DNA from: Lyophyllum atratum | Taxonomy: Eukaryota; Basidiomycota; Agaricomycetes; Agaricales; Lyophyllaceae | DNA length: 64,000 nt | NCBI GenBank assembly: GCA_014905825.1 | Contig: JACGCN010000006.1 | Span: 62,001-126,000 of the forward strand | Reading direction: 5' to 3' | In this document: positions 12,401-23,802 of the stretch, piece by piece | Layout of the letters: every line of letters begins with the position of its first letter | Numbering within the stretch: the first letter of the stretch is position 1 | Made by a program: the position numbers and the translations under genes | The notes under the pieces: generated by a model | Databases searched by the model: none | What the model saw: only the letters and a program-made list of their open reading frames with translations | Told to the model about the DNA's origin: nothing

Positions 12401-13578
12401 CGTGCGTTTTTCCCCGATGAACTTTCCTACGAATATTAATTTGGTGCTCCTTGATGTAGACTCATTGGACGTTCCTTTCCCTAGCCTTCACGCTCTCCGT
12501 TCCCTCACCTTTCACTCGAGGCTTTACCGCTGCTTACGGACATTTTACGATCACTCCACCTTGCCCATCGTACACCTGTCAATCGTGTCCCGCGACATGT
12601 TCTACGCTGTATATGGGATTTCTACCTCATTCATCCCTCTCGATTGAGTTCAAGATTACCCAGCTTACGTCCAGCACGTGCTGTACCTTATGTTCGTCAC
12701 CGGTGTTACTCTCTTCCCGGCGTCAATGTCGAGAGCAAATGAGGAGCAGATGCTGATGGACCCTTCGAATTCCTTCTAAGATCGCTTTTTCCTTATCTGC
12801 GATGCCAATCTCACGAGGTCATCTCATCTCATTGACCTTGAGCTTTTCGGCCTAATTTCCCTGCCTCGTTGAGTGCGATATATTGTGCCCATATCAGCCC
12901 TTCCCCCTCCAGCCCATTCGCTCAATCGCTGATAGTTCAGCGAGCATATCGTGCATTCTCTTCGGTATACGCATTTCACCTTGCGACGTTGATGACCTTA
13001 CTCCTCAAGTCGCAGCTGTTCCTTGGTGACCACGACATTTCGTTCGAGAATATCATCCACCACTCCGAGTGCCAGGCAAATTAGGGTGGCTTCGAAGTGC
13101 CACTTCCAGTGCCGTTCGTGCGTGGCACGAGACCTCAAGTGGCATCACCTATCCTCATATTCGGCGGAATGTCCGAAATGCAACTTCCTAGATCGTCTTC
13201 AGAGCGCAGCAGCCGCTTGTGGCGCACATTGAGCGTGCGCAAGGCACACTTGGCCTCGTGCTTTGCAGCTGATGGCAGGCAGGTTTTTCACTCCCGATCA
13301 GATGCACCCATTTCGTAAAGGTCGCGCGACATGTGAGACTACTTATAGCCTATGTACGGGATACGAATCGACGACGACAATGTGGCAAGCAGACGTTGAT
13401 GACCTCAAACGAATCCGTCACGCTGGTGTCTTTGATGGTGTAATTTACAACGTGAGACACCGCCAGAGCCTAGCGACACATTCTGGACACACTGGACACT
13501 GGACAGTCGAGGAAGGCTGACGCCTCCAATTTCTAGACATCAACAACGTTCCCTAATCAGCAGAGTTCAAAAAAAGAG
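9470..13578. other. Gene-poor 4.1-kb stretch
   Basis: No gene can be supported. Open frames are short and scattered over both strands. The only suggestive one is 12384-12647 (+), whose LDVPFPSLHALRSLTFHSRL looks like a leucine-rich piece of an F-box-like protein, but no F-box precedes it and the frame stops after 87 codons. A minus-strand 79-codon frame at 10380-10619 has no recognisable motif. This looks like decayed coding DNA. Confidence 0.35.
13569..13575 (-). terminator. RNA polymerase III terminator of second tRNA-Trp
   Basis: A run of seven T on the minus strand lies four bases beyond the tRNA 3' end, a strong Pol III stop signal. Confidence 0.7.
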
Positions 13579-13660
13579 TGATCCCTACCCGATTTGAACG
13601 GATGACTTTGTGGAAGTCCCAATGCTGGAATCACACACTCTACCACTGAGCTAAGGGATC
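13579..13660 (-). tRNA. tRNA-Trp (anticodon CCA), second copy, intron-containing
   Basis: An 82-base tRNA gene on the minus strand matches the copy at 2372-2454 across all mature positions except one T-loop base (TTCAAAT here, TTCAAGT there). The intron after base 37 is 10 bases here instead of 11 and differs in sequence (CATTGGGACT against TATTCGGAGCT). Flanking sequence outside the tRNA is unrelated between the copies. Confidence 0.85.
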
Positions 13661-14630
13661 TTGTATTTCACTATCTCATAATCCGAGGCCATCATTCTAA
13701 TCGCAACAGTTTTTGACAGTTGTCAAGGTATCATAGATCTCTCTCCATCCCATTTCATCCCTAACTTCACCATACCGTCACATCCGATTCGATTCATCGA
13801 CCGGATGCCATCTACGACACTCGAAATTTTCGACTCCGTGAAGAACTATAACATCCTCGTCGACGCCCGGCAGTGCGAGCATCTTGGGAAGCGCCTCGCG
13901 GTACTACGGTGCTAGGCGTTGCCATCGCTGCGCGATGTAGCGGCACACATCATCGTATGAACTTCTGATCCTCCAACGACCACATGGAGAGGACTCCTTT
14001 CCGTCAATGTATGAGCTCCCTGGTGGCGGCTCTGCCACCTACGAATAAGACAAGATGTTGAGCGATCTTTGATGCTGGCTTCCCTACGTAGTATATACGT
14101 ATAATCTAATCTTATCACATTTCCCTGGCCACATGACAACGAACCGCCACTTGGTGGCATCGCCATGTGGCACTTCGACCGACCTACCACCGATGTTCTT
14201 CTCTGGCTTGATTTAGTCTGACCCAAGGGCTACCATTTCTTCGACCGTAGAGCTTCAATCTATCCATCGACATCGTTTCGTTGAAGCCACGGAGACTCGT
14301 ACGTTTTTTTACAAGTATCACACATACTTGAGGATGCTGATACGGGCTAACAACTAGCACTCGTCCCACCGCATGGCGCTAGGAATGCATGGAGTGGTGC
14401 TTCGAAATAATCCCAGGCTTTACTTGACTCTGTCCATCGTGAGCCGTGATAGATGTCCACTTTGACGACGGATTCTCCTTACTCACGCATTGTCTAGCTG
14501 GATCCCAGGACCGTTGAAAACGGACCAAACACCCTCCTGGTCTGATCCTGATCAGACAAATTGGCAAGCAAACGAGTTAAATACAGCCAACCAAGAGCCA
14601 TCCTTCTGGTTCACCTCCAACTTCCCTTCC
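13661..14630. other. Upstream region of the first FAD oxidase
   Basis: No gene is supported. A short plus-strand frame from ATG 13806 (36 codons) has no recognisable motif. The last 300 bases presumably hold the oxidase promoter; I see no clear core element. Confidence 0.35.
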
Positions 14631-16554
14631 ATGCTTGGGATTAACAAACTTCTTTTCCTCTTTGTCACGTCATCTTCGTGTTTCGCCGCCGATGTGAGAG
14701 GGAGCCTAGAGTCATTGGGTATTATTGCCTCATTTCCGGGTGATGCAACGTATGCGTCTGCTAGCAGCCCATGTGAGTCTTGTACTTCATTTTGAAGATT
14801 GATACTGTACTGAATATACGCAGTCAACTTGCGCTTCGCCTTCCAACCTGCCGCAATCACCTACCCAAAAAACATAAAGGAAATCTCGGAGATTGTCGAA
14901 GTTGGTGGTGCAGCAAAGTTATCAGTTGTCGCACGAAGCGGAGGAGTACGTCGTCCGCGGACCAAGATTTCCGAGTCGTGGTGACGAATAATCATTCAAT
15001 AGCACAGCTACATCGCCAATGGCCTTGGTGGGCGGGACGGTGCCCTGGTAGTTGACCTGAGCAACTTTGGCAACATCACCATTGATTCGACAAGAGGAAC
15101 CGCCGTCGTCGAGACAGGTAATCGACTGGGAGACATCGCCGCCGCTTTGGGAAAAGCAGGGCGCGGATTACCTCATGGTAGTTGTGCGTACGTCGGTATT
15201 GGAGGTCATGCAGGTAGCGCTCTCCAACCCTTTTCAGATAGGACAAACGGTCCTCAAGTCTTAATCGAATAGCATTCGGTGGCTTTGGATTCGCCTCGCG
15301 TATGTGGGGTCTGACCCTCGACACAATCACGGCCCTCAATGTGGTCCTGGCTAATGGGACTATCGCGAGAGTGACCAACCAGAACCATCCCGACTTGTTT
15401 TGGGTGAGATTCAGTCTGATCACCCATGTATTCTGCTTATCCTGGCTATGATAGGCTCTGCGTGGTTCCGCTAGCTCCTTCGGAATTGTCACCGCGATCG
15501 AGGTTAAGACTTTCCCCGCACCTCCAACGGGAACAATCTTCCAATATAGCTGGGACGGTTTGAACACCACGACCGCGACCCTGATAATTTCGGCCATTCA
15601 GCGATTCGTCAAAGAAAGCGACATTCCTCCTCAACTCGGCGGCGAGATTAACTTATTCCGTGGGGCGGTGATCGGGACTATCTCGATCTCGTTCGCGGGT
15701 GGCTGGTATTTACCAATCGAGAAACTCAATGCTACGGTTAATCCTTTGCTGCGTCGCGTACCAGCGCCATCAAGGACGTCCTTCTTCACGGGAACTTACC
15801 TAGAAACCGCTGAGAATCTGGCAGGCGGGTCACTTGATACGAAATCCGCACCTGATGGTCATGACACGTTTTACGCGAAATCATTGTTGACACCGGACAG
15901 TTCACCCATGTCCGATGCGGCGATTCTAGCCTATACCACGTATCTCGCAAACCAAGGGTTCTCCGCCGAAGTCGTGAGTTTATAATGATGCACACAGCGT
16001 AAATCAAACCCTTATAGGCTTCTTAGGGTTGGTTCATTCAGATGGAGCTGTATGGGGGCAGAAATTCAGCCATCAATGCTGTATCACTAGATGCAACAGC
16101 TTTCGCGCACAGGCGATCCATATTCTCAATTCAATTCTATTCCTCCGCTCCGAACAACGTCCCACCCTATCCTCAGTCGGGCTTTACGTTCTTAGACGGT
16201 AAAGTTTTCAGTTGCGATACTAAGTCGCCAATAATTCAATGTTCCGATTTCAGGATTGGTGAACAGTATCACCTCCAATAGTCCCTCGCATTGGCCCTAC
16301 GGGTGAGTGTCAAATCGGCAATGGTTACGTATGAGGTTTTAACGTGCTGAGCCATAGTGCATATCCAAATTACATCGACGACAAGCTGAGCGACTGTTAG
16401 CCAAATTTCTTCCCTACTCAAAGCATCCATATAACTCACATCTACAATAGGGAGGATACGGTATTACGGAACTCACTTTACTCGCCTTCGGTCTTTAAAG
16501 GCGAAGTACGACCCTTCGGACATCTTTGATTTCCCAACTTCCATCGACGAATAA
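14631..16554 (+). CDS. Secreted FAD-linked oxidase, AA7/BBE-like (copy 1)
   Basis: This flavoprotein is predicted to oxidise carbohydrates or related alcohols extracellularly with O2, like glucooligosaccharide oxidases and berberine-bridge-type enzymes. It begins at ATG 14631 with a signal peptide (MLGINKLLFLFVTSSSCFAA). The FAD-binding PCMH domain shows ARSGG joined across an intron to HSYIANGLGG, where His is the expected FAD-linking residue. GSCAYVGIGGHA follows, with the Cys expected to make the second covalent link. The substrate half has FAGGWYLP, GGSLDTKSAPDGHDTFYAKS and MELYGGRNSAINAV. The C-terminal BBE segment AYPNYIDDKLSDW-RIRYYG is split by an intron with a GTTAGC donor and ends FDFPTSIDE at TAA 16552-16554. 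All junctions can be placed in frame, so it appears intact. It is a tandem paralogue of 18222-20131. Confidence 0.88.
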
Positions 16555-18221
16555 TCAATGACCAGTACGATCAAGAGTGTGAACCTGTCAGTGCACAGTC
16601 TCGAACTCGATCCCAACTTCCGTCATGACACGAAAGTGGCATTAGCGGACATACACCTTACTCATTCATATGTAACGTCGCTGTTCCGGAACACGCACCA
16701 GACAACGTACTTTGGTTGTCTTTCATTGCAGCATCCCGCGCATACTCTGTATGTTGTAATGGGCGAATGACCTGATTTGCGTCGTTGAACCTATGTTGTC
16801 GCATGCCGCGGTCCCAGCGTCAACGTTTGAGCTCAGGCCACTTTCCCTCGTCGGACTATGTTATCTGATCAGAATCTTATCTGTGTTGGCGTGTTGTGAA
16901 TGGCAGCACAGCCACGGCGGCCCGCTGGGCGCTTCGATTTCAAACCAACTAGCCGTAACCCGTGCTGCGCACGGAGCGTGATGTTGGACGATAGTCGACA
17001 GCTGAATTTATCAACTGGCAAGATCGATACACAAAAAGTCACTCAAAAATCGAATAGAGCATCGATCTCGTCCTATGCCCAGCTCATGTGTCAACGGGCA
17101 CGGCGCCGCGACATGTCGCGGCACCGTGCCCCGTGCTACCCACGGTGTGCAATCTTGGTTAATACTGATACATAGTTGACGGGTAACTTGATAAACCAAG
17201 ATCAATGTTAATCCCGTTGCACCCGTCATTGCCACCTTCAATTGGCTCCGGCGGTGGTTGTACCAAGTACTGCCAGTACCACTTGCAATACGTCGCTTGC
17301 AAAATTGTGTAGAATATGCATTCCATCCCATGCCCTGGGCCAGTCTCGTATGCACCCTGTACCCTGTACCCTGCCCCTTCTCCTATCTCCTAAGTTGCTG
17401 ACTCCCACCCATCCCATGGCCCGACTTGTACCCTCCTGTCTCTTGCATTATCTTACTACCCTCACATCCCATAACCATCCCATGTCTCATGATTTTGAGG
17501 CCATCTCATGTCCATCGGATGTCGCATTGTGCAGCCCGTCTTTGCACTCATTGTGAGCCTCCTGCTCACGATCCCTCTGGGCTCTCGAATTTCTGGGCCC
17601 GCTGAGTAGTTTGTCTCGATTTGTCTCCGACGTTCGTCTGGTGGCCAGCCAATCAGAATGCTCACTTAGGTCACGTGAATTTGACGTTTATCTACCGTGG
17701 GGAAAAATCACTTCCATTTCTTATATAGATGTCGAAGCTAATAGGTATGCCTTGTGCAGGTAAGTTGTAACGTAGGCCAGCTCTGTACTCAATTATTGAC
17801 GGTCTTTCCAGAATCTTCTCTAAGATACGATTAATCCGGTATCAAATGACGAACATCAACGCAGACTCCCTGACGATGACGCAACAAGCTTACCTGGATC
17901 TCCTCAACGGCGATTTTTCACCTTTCACCTGCTTCAGCTGATGCGGTAAAGGGCTATTTGAGGTCCTGGAACTACATTTAGCTTTGGCTGGTAATCATTT
18001 TGCGCCCGTCTGGCTTTCATTTTGGACCTCTTAGCTGCGTGGCGTTTCAGCTTTCCCCTTTTCCCTTGCTCTGGTAGAGTTAAGGGATTACACTGGGCCC
18101 GAGCACCTCCTATCCTGACGGCATAATATGACCGTCTTCATATATATTGCGAGGTGGGAGGGCGCGATGGTTGATTCACTCCTTTCTGTATTTGCCGACA
18201 ATACAAGTTGGACCGAAGGCA
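16555..18221. other. Spacer between the tandem oxidases
   Basis: No gene is supported; a 70-codon frame at 16558-16770 has no recognisable motif. The stretch contains a 36-base near-perfect palindrome at 17096-17131 and a short run of CCTGTACC/CCTGTACC units near 17348-17370. Bases just before 18222 (tatatat near 18141) may be the promoter of copy 2. Confidence 0.4.
17096..17131. repeat. 36-base palindrome with a single mismatch
   Basis: The arms GGGCACGGC and the 18-base core GCCGCGACATGTCGCGGC pair with their own reverse complement around the centre 17113/17114. Seventeen of eighteen base pairs are complementary; only C17104 against A17123 fails. Shorter CCGTG/CACGG inverted elements flank it on both sides (near 16961-16980 and 17131-17150). 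Confidence 0.85.
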
Positions 18222-20131
18222 ATGTTGGGCTTTGCGAAACTTCTGCTTTTGGTTATTTTCACGCCTGTCGTTCTTACCGCAGACATCAGAGGCAGTCTTA
18301 AGTCGGCTGGTATCAGCGCCTCGTTTCCTGGAGATCCATCCTATGCTTCAGCGAGCAGTGCATGTGAGTTTGCTGTGCACCCGATGAAATTTATTCTCGG
18401 TAACGATTATGCTCACAGTTAACCTGCGCTTTACTCTCAAACCCGCCGCCATCACTTATCCCAAGACACCCCAGCAGGTATCTGAGATTGTGAAGATTGG
18501 TGCTTCTCAGAACTTAGCCGTTGCTGCACGAAGTGGCGGAGTAAGCTACATGCTATCCTGTAATGACTGTCACCGGCTAACCCTGCCTGACCTACAGCAC
18601 AGTTACATCGCGAATGGCCTTGGTGGTCACAACGGTGTTTTGGTTGTTGACCTACGGAATTTTGGAAAGGTATCCATCAACTCTGCGAAAGGAACCGCAG
18701 TTATCGAGACTGGACTTCGACTTGGAGAAATCGCAACATCCCTCGCGAACGCTGGAAGGGCTCTTCCTCATGGAACATGTGCATATGTCGGTATAGGTGG
18801 CCATGCAGGTATGTCGTGACCGATGTTCTTCACGCTTTCCAAGCAGCCAACGAACTCCAAAGCTTACGGTGGATTCGGGTTCACCTCCCGCATGTGGGGC
18901 CTGACCCTCGACACCATCAGAGCGGTCAACTTGGTCCTTCCGAATGGTACCATCACCCGAGTCACAAATCAGAACAATCCCGAATTGTTCTGGGTGAGGC
19001 GCTTGTTTGAGATCTTACGACAACGCTCATTAATTTCCAGGGGTTACGTGGGTCCGCCGGTTCTTTCGGGATAGCCACCTCCTATGAGTTCAAAACCTTC
19101 CCAGCGCCCCCATCTGCTACGGTCTTCGAGTACGCATGGAACTTGAACGCGAGCGCTACAGCAAAAGGCATTTCAGCTTTCCAATCATTTGTTCAGACGA
19201 ACATTCCTCCCCAATTTGGTGCAGAGATCAACTTTGGCAAGGGATCCGGTTCAGGATTCGTCTCCTTTACCCTTACGGGCGGATGGTACGGACCTCCGCA
19301 GGACCTGAAAGCCGTTTTAGCCCCCTTTTTGCGCCAGATGCCCCCCAAGCCTAAAACAAAACTCAACGTAGGATCCTATCTGAACAGCGTCACTGCTTTG
19401 GCAGGCGGATCACTGGACACGAAATCAGCACCTGATACGCATGATACATTCTATGTGAAGTCATTGATGACACCGGCCAGTTCACCGATGTCAAAAGCAG
19501 CGATATTGGCATTAAGTCGCTACCTAGCAATTCAGGGGTACGCCTCCAAAACGGTATGTTCTGTTTGACATTCTGTTATACAATCCGGCGCAACGAAGAA
19601 ATCTTACTAGGAATGGTTCGTTCAACTCGAACTATATGGTGGTATGAATTCGGCGATCAATGCCGTCCCTGCCGACGCCACGTCCTTCGTACATAGGAGC
19701 TCAACATTCACCTTCCAATTTTATGCATCTTCTCCTGGCAAGGTGCCTCCATACCCTCAATATGGATTCACATTCTTGGACGGTACGTTGAAAAATACGG
19801 AAGATGCGACTTACCGCACTAATTGTTACATCGATAGGAGCGGTGTACTCTGTTGTCTCTAACAGCCCCTCAAACTGGAACTACGGGTAACTAGACCCTA
19901 CTTTCAGACTCGTTGGCAATGCTGATGGTGTCCTGCAGCGCCTATGTAAACTACGTCGATGACAAGCTGGCTGATTGTATGTCCGTCCTCATCGATACTA
20001 ACACATGCTGAAATTTTACTTTTCGCATAGGGAAATTCCGTTACTACGGCGCTCATTATGCTCGACTCTCTGCTCTCAAAAAGAAGTACGATCCTCGTGA
20101 TTTGTTTAGATTTCCTACGGCAATAGAGTAG
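18222..20131 (+). CDS. Secreted FAD-linked oxidase, AA7/BBE-like (copy 2)
   Basis: This is the tandem paralogue of 14631-16554, with the same exon layout and predicted role. ATG 18222 starts a signal peptide (MLGFAKLLLLVIFTPVVLTA). The PCMH domain shows ARSGG-HSYIANGLGGHNG across the third junction (the His is the expected FAD ligand), then GTCAYVGIGGHA with the second-link Cys, then AYGGFGFTSRMWGLTLDTI. The substrate domain has LTGGWYGPPQDLK and GGSLDTKSAPDTHDTFYVKS. The BBE end is AYVNYVDDKLADW-KFRYYGAHYARL and it stops at TAG 20129-20131 after FPTAIE. About eight exons are required. Both key residues are present, so the enzyme is probably active. Gene order and similarity to copy 1 indicate local duplication. 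Confidence 0.9.
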
Positions 20132-20431
20132 ATCCAAATTAACGCGAAGAAGGTTGATGGTCCACTGAATACAGTGGTTATACATACTCCAGCCTTCGTC
20201 CTATTTTACTCTACCTGCTGAGAAAGGCCGGGCACACGCAACACACCGTCACACTTGCCAAGTTTTGCCCAGAACGCGTCACGCGTTGTTGGCTATTGTC
20301 GTGCACTAATGTCATCATTGTCTAAGACTTCTTCCTTGCCGTCTCGCCACCACCCCTCCCCTCGTGAGCCCTGCTCCCTCGTCATCCATATTTCTCTCCA
20401 GACTTTTCGATGAATGAAGCCCTTCCAGACT

Positions 20432-22260
20432 TGCAATGTTTGGTCCAGAACTCATGGGCGGCGATTCTTGTACTTCTGTACAGCGGCACCATGATGGACA
20501 CATTTTGACACCCTCAAAGGCTATGGTGCGTGTATATGTCCAATCTTCTCACTATGATGAGAAATTTGCTTTACCTGTACGAACGCAGTTCTATGGAACG
20601 ATGCGCCATGTGTTATTGACATAACTCTAGTTTTACTGAACCTTTCAATATCGAGCATGTCTCAGTATATCGAGTCCAAGTGCTGACGCAGCATTTCTTC
20701 AGCGTGCCTCTAGACGGTTTCGTCACTGCGCAGTCAACCCTGCCGCATCTGGTCCGGAACTCCATCGGTGGCCATTCTCGGAGTCTAGTAAACCAGTATG
20801 AACCCATGTTTAAAGCGTCCGGTGTGTATGCTCCCAGTATGATATCATGACGTGAAAATTTCAATCTATTCTATGAACGCCGTTCTACGGAACGTTGAAT
20901 GTGTTCTTAAAGTTATTATCTGAATTCATGCCAAATTTGTCCTTTGATTTGCGTATAGGCTTACCATTTCCACAGTTCCGCACGCGACGCTTGCGGTGGT
21001 CCCTATCCGCTGAATTCTCCCAAAACTCTGCTAGCCCGTCGACGACCACTTCCTGGGGCTTCTACGCGCTCCCAAAATTCAACGTGCATGACCTATTACC
21101 CGTTCAATCCAAAATCATCATTCTACCTGATGCTCTTTCTGAAATACTTTCGAAACGTACGGTAAGTGCATTTGCTGAGGTCTCCCAATATGATGAGACA
21201 TCTTTACTATAACTTACGAACGCTGTTCTATGGAATGTTGCGCAATGCGTTATTATAATCTTTGAACACTCCCTGAACTCTCCCAAATATGTCCCTGTAG
21301 TTTTTTTTACTGATCATCACGTTAATAGACGCGGTAAAACTGTCCTCTCCGACATCAACCGAAGCTCAAACTTTGGGTATGTGGACGCTATCCTTGAACT
21401 CTGTGATATAACTCAAGTAAAGCTGATGGCGCCCGTGCGATGCGGAGCCTATGCAAATCACGTTGATGACAAGCTGGCTGATCTGTGTTCAGGTTCCCTA
21501 CGGTAATTGAGTATATACAAATCAATGCGAAGACGACTGCTGACCTATTGTCTTCATACGTATTCCAGCCTTCTTTCGACTTTTCTCCACTTGCTGAGAG
21601 TAGCTGGTATCGGTCCTCCTGCGGAGTCTAGAACCACGCGTTGTTGGCTGTTGTTTGGGGTCCTCCGTTCCTAATCAAAGCGAAATTTTCGTTCTTCCTT
21701 TCCCCTCCTCGTTCCAATGACTGCACGGACCCATGATGCATACTGGGAATCTCATCGACTGTCATAACTTCACTGCCAGGTTTTGTGCTTTGAAATCCTA
21801 TGGTGCGTGTATACGTCCTATCTTCCCAACATGATGCGAAATGCTTTATTTAAACGAACGCCGTTCTACGGAACGTTGCGCAATGTGTTATTATCATAAT
21901 CCTAGTTATACTGAACTTTCCAACACTAATTTGGTCTCTGTATTTTGGGTCCAACCGCTGACGTATCATGTCTTTAGGCCTGTAGACCTGCGTCTCCCCG
22001 GGAGGGTTAGCGTCTCAGCACTGCATAGCTAAGCCTGCAGCATGCGGTCCAAAACTCTGTGGGCGGCCATTCTCGTACTTTGGTAAACCAATATGGACCC
22101 GTATCGACGCATACGGTATGTAGATTCGCCTTGATCTCCAATCAATGTGATGCGAAATTCTTGACCTTTAAACGAACGCCGTTCCACGGAACGTTGCGCA
22201 ATGTGTTGTCATCATAATCCTAGTTATACTGAACTTTTCCAACCACGTCCCTACAACTCG
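20432..22260. repeat. Five degenerate repeat copies with a conserved inverted motif
   Basis: A block resembling CGAACGCCGTTCTACGGAAC followed by GTTGCGCAATGTGTTATTAT occurs at about 20581, 20875, 21217, 21855 and 22173, all in the same orientation. In the last two copies it continues with CATAATCCTAGTTATACTGA. The centre CGTTC-NN(N)N-GAAC is an inverted repeat kept in all copies, even where neighbouring bases differ. A second shared block (GGTCC-NNAACTC..GG-GGC-ATTCTCG) precedes three of them, at about 20442, 20751 and 22046. Spacing varies from about 300 to 640 bases. No protein is evident. Confidence 0.75.
21447..21610 (+). pseudogene. 3'-end relic of a third FAD oxidase
   Basis: The stretch reads AYANHVDDKLAD, matching the BBE end AYVNYVDDKLAD of copy 2. 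Soon after comes GGTTCCCTACGGTAATTGAG, like the last codons of copy 2, and then about 100 bases that resemble the 3' flank of copy 2 (CAAAT-AA-GCGAAGA, ATAC-TATTCCAGCCTT, CTGCTGAGA). The exon with RYYG is missing and no upstream gene body remains. It lies inside the repeat field. Confidence 0.7.
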
Positions 22261-22428
22261 CATATACGAGAACTGACCTATCATCTCCAGAGTCATGTAT
22301 CCCTACAGGAGAGGGAATAGCAGGGGTCTGATGAAAAGTAACGAGGCCCAGGTAAGTCACCTTTGTTCACCGTGTTTAGTTGTAAGCTGCTAAATATGTC
22401 ACATTGCTCAGACGCGCTGTGGTGGCTA

Positions 22429-23802
22429 TCAAGCTAATTTCGCCGAAAACTCTGCCAGTTCGTCACCGACCTCTTCGACAAGCTCCTTCTTCACAAGCTT
22501 GGCCCTCCACTCTATCACCCGCTGAGTCCAGAACACCCCTTCCACCTTATCCCCTTCCCCGCTTGCGTACCAACAACCTGCTATACCTGCATATATCGCA
22601 CCCACAGTATCCGCATCGCTCCCCAGGTTCACTGCCATGATAGCGCCCTCCTCGAAGGTTTCTGTAGCGAGAAAGCAGTATAGTGCCGCCACGAGGCTAT
22701 GGAGGACATAACCTGTCGAAGGGAGGTCGTCGGATGTGGGTATCGTTCTGGAGAACCCCCTCGCAAGATTTCCCGTCTGCGTTTTCGCTATCAGCCGCAG
22801 GATCGGATGATGGGTCCAGTAGTATATCTCGTGCTCCTCCTTTGCCGCAGGTGGAGATGGGGCGCCTGATGGGAGTGCCAACGCTTCTCGGAGCTTGTCG
22901 TTCGTGTAAGGAAACGCTCCGAAGAACTTGACCAAGTCCAACTTGGTATAGCCTCCTCCATCCTTTATCACCGATGCTTGCATGATCCGGACAATCGCCG
23001 CCGTCCAAACCTCACAGGCCTCCTGGCACATCGCATTGGGATGCGTCGTCCTGCTACTCCGCCTCGCATACTCCTTCGCCATACCCTCATCGCGCCAATA
23101 TGCCAGACCAATCGGTAGGACGCGCATTAAGCTCCCATTCCCCGCGCAGTGTTCATCGTTCAGCTCGGCGTCAATATGGTGCAGGGCTTCATCGATACCT
23201 TCATCCAGGAGAAGGTGTTGACCGTAGATGTATAGGGCTCGCCGGATCGTGCTTCCGATGTCGAAGCAACGTCCGATCGCGGACAATTTTCCTTCCCTGT
23301 GCCATGCGGTATACGTGTCCAACTGGTTTTTCTCATCGAAACCACCTGTCCTCGCGCCGCGGGTATTTGATTTAGGAGTGAAGGTGGCTAGAGACCGTGC
23401 GAGACAGAGTGTCATTGAGGTGTCGTCCGTCCAGACTCCCGGGGGGAGGGAGAAATTGTTGTTGGGTATCATAGTGGTTACGAGCGGGAATGAGAAGCGG
23501 GCATGGAATTCTGGTGGTCCGCCGAGTGCGTCGACCATCGCTGTCGCTAGGATCGCGAGACGAATTTTGGTCGATGGTGGTGCTAGCGTTGACTTCTGTG
23601 CACCCAAGTTGACATGCGTAGAGATAGTTGTGGTGCCATTTTTTGAGTTGAGCAACATTTGTGCTTTGTCTTTCCCAGAAGACATTTTGATGACGGTTCG
23701 TTCTGCTCTCGCTGGAAGAGATAACGGTGGTGTGCCGTCAACAAGCAATGGAGCTGACAAAGCAGACGCTACTGATGGTAATTTTAAAGCAATAGTCATC
23801 AT
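22429..23802 (-). CDS. ADP-ribosylglycohydrolase family protein (ARH/DraG)
   Basis: ADP-ribosylglycohydrolases remove ADP-ribose from proteins or cleave related ADP-ribose bonds, using a two-metal (Mg/Mn) centre. One long uninterrupted frame gives 457 residues from ATG 23802; ATG 23685 (MSSGKDKAQ) is a later alternative. The frame extends upstream to 23937 but without an ATG. Motifs in order: IRLAILATAMVDALGG, GVWTDDTSMTLCLARSL (first metal-binding WTDDT), CAGNGSLMRVLPIGL, TTHPNAMC, and NLGSDADTVGAIYAGIAG, the second metal-binding SDADTVG loop and family hallmark. The C terminus has a VIEWRAKLVKK helix. Substrate cannot be told from sequence. It is one of the few intronless genes here and appears intact. 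Confidence 0.9.
   Translation of the reverse strand: MMTIALKLPSVASALSAPLLVDGTPPLSLPARAERTVIKMSSGKDKAQMLLNSKNGTTTISTHVNLGAQKSTLAPPSTKIRLAILATAMVDALGGPPEFHARFSFPLVTTMIPNNNFSLPPGVWTDDTSMTLCLARSLATFTPKSNTRGARTGGFDEKNQLDTYTAWHREGKLSAIGRCFDIGSTIRRALYIYGQHLLLDEGIDEALHHIDAELNDEHCAGNGSLMRVLPIGLAYWRDEGMAKEYARRSSRTTHPNAMCQEACEVWTAAIVRIMQASVIKDGGGYTKLDLVKFFGAFPYTNDKLREALALPSGAPSPPAAKEEHEIYYWTHHPILRLIAKTQTGNLARGFSRTIPTSDDLPSTGYVLHSLVAALYCFLATETFEEGAIMAVNLGSDADTVGAIYAGIAGCWYASGEGDKVEGVFWTQRVIEWRAKLVKKELVEEVGDELAEFSAKLA

Noticed and set aside
16558..16770. 70-codon frame right after the first oxidase
   Set aside because: No homology pattern; it lies in the presumed 3' untranslated region.
20432..22260. CRISPR-like array
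   Set aside because: Five diverged units with unequal spacing in a fungal genome; repeats are not identical and spacers are not of even length.
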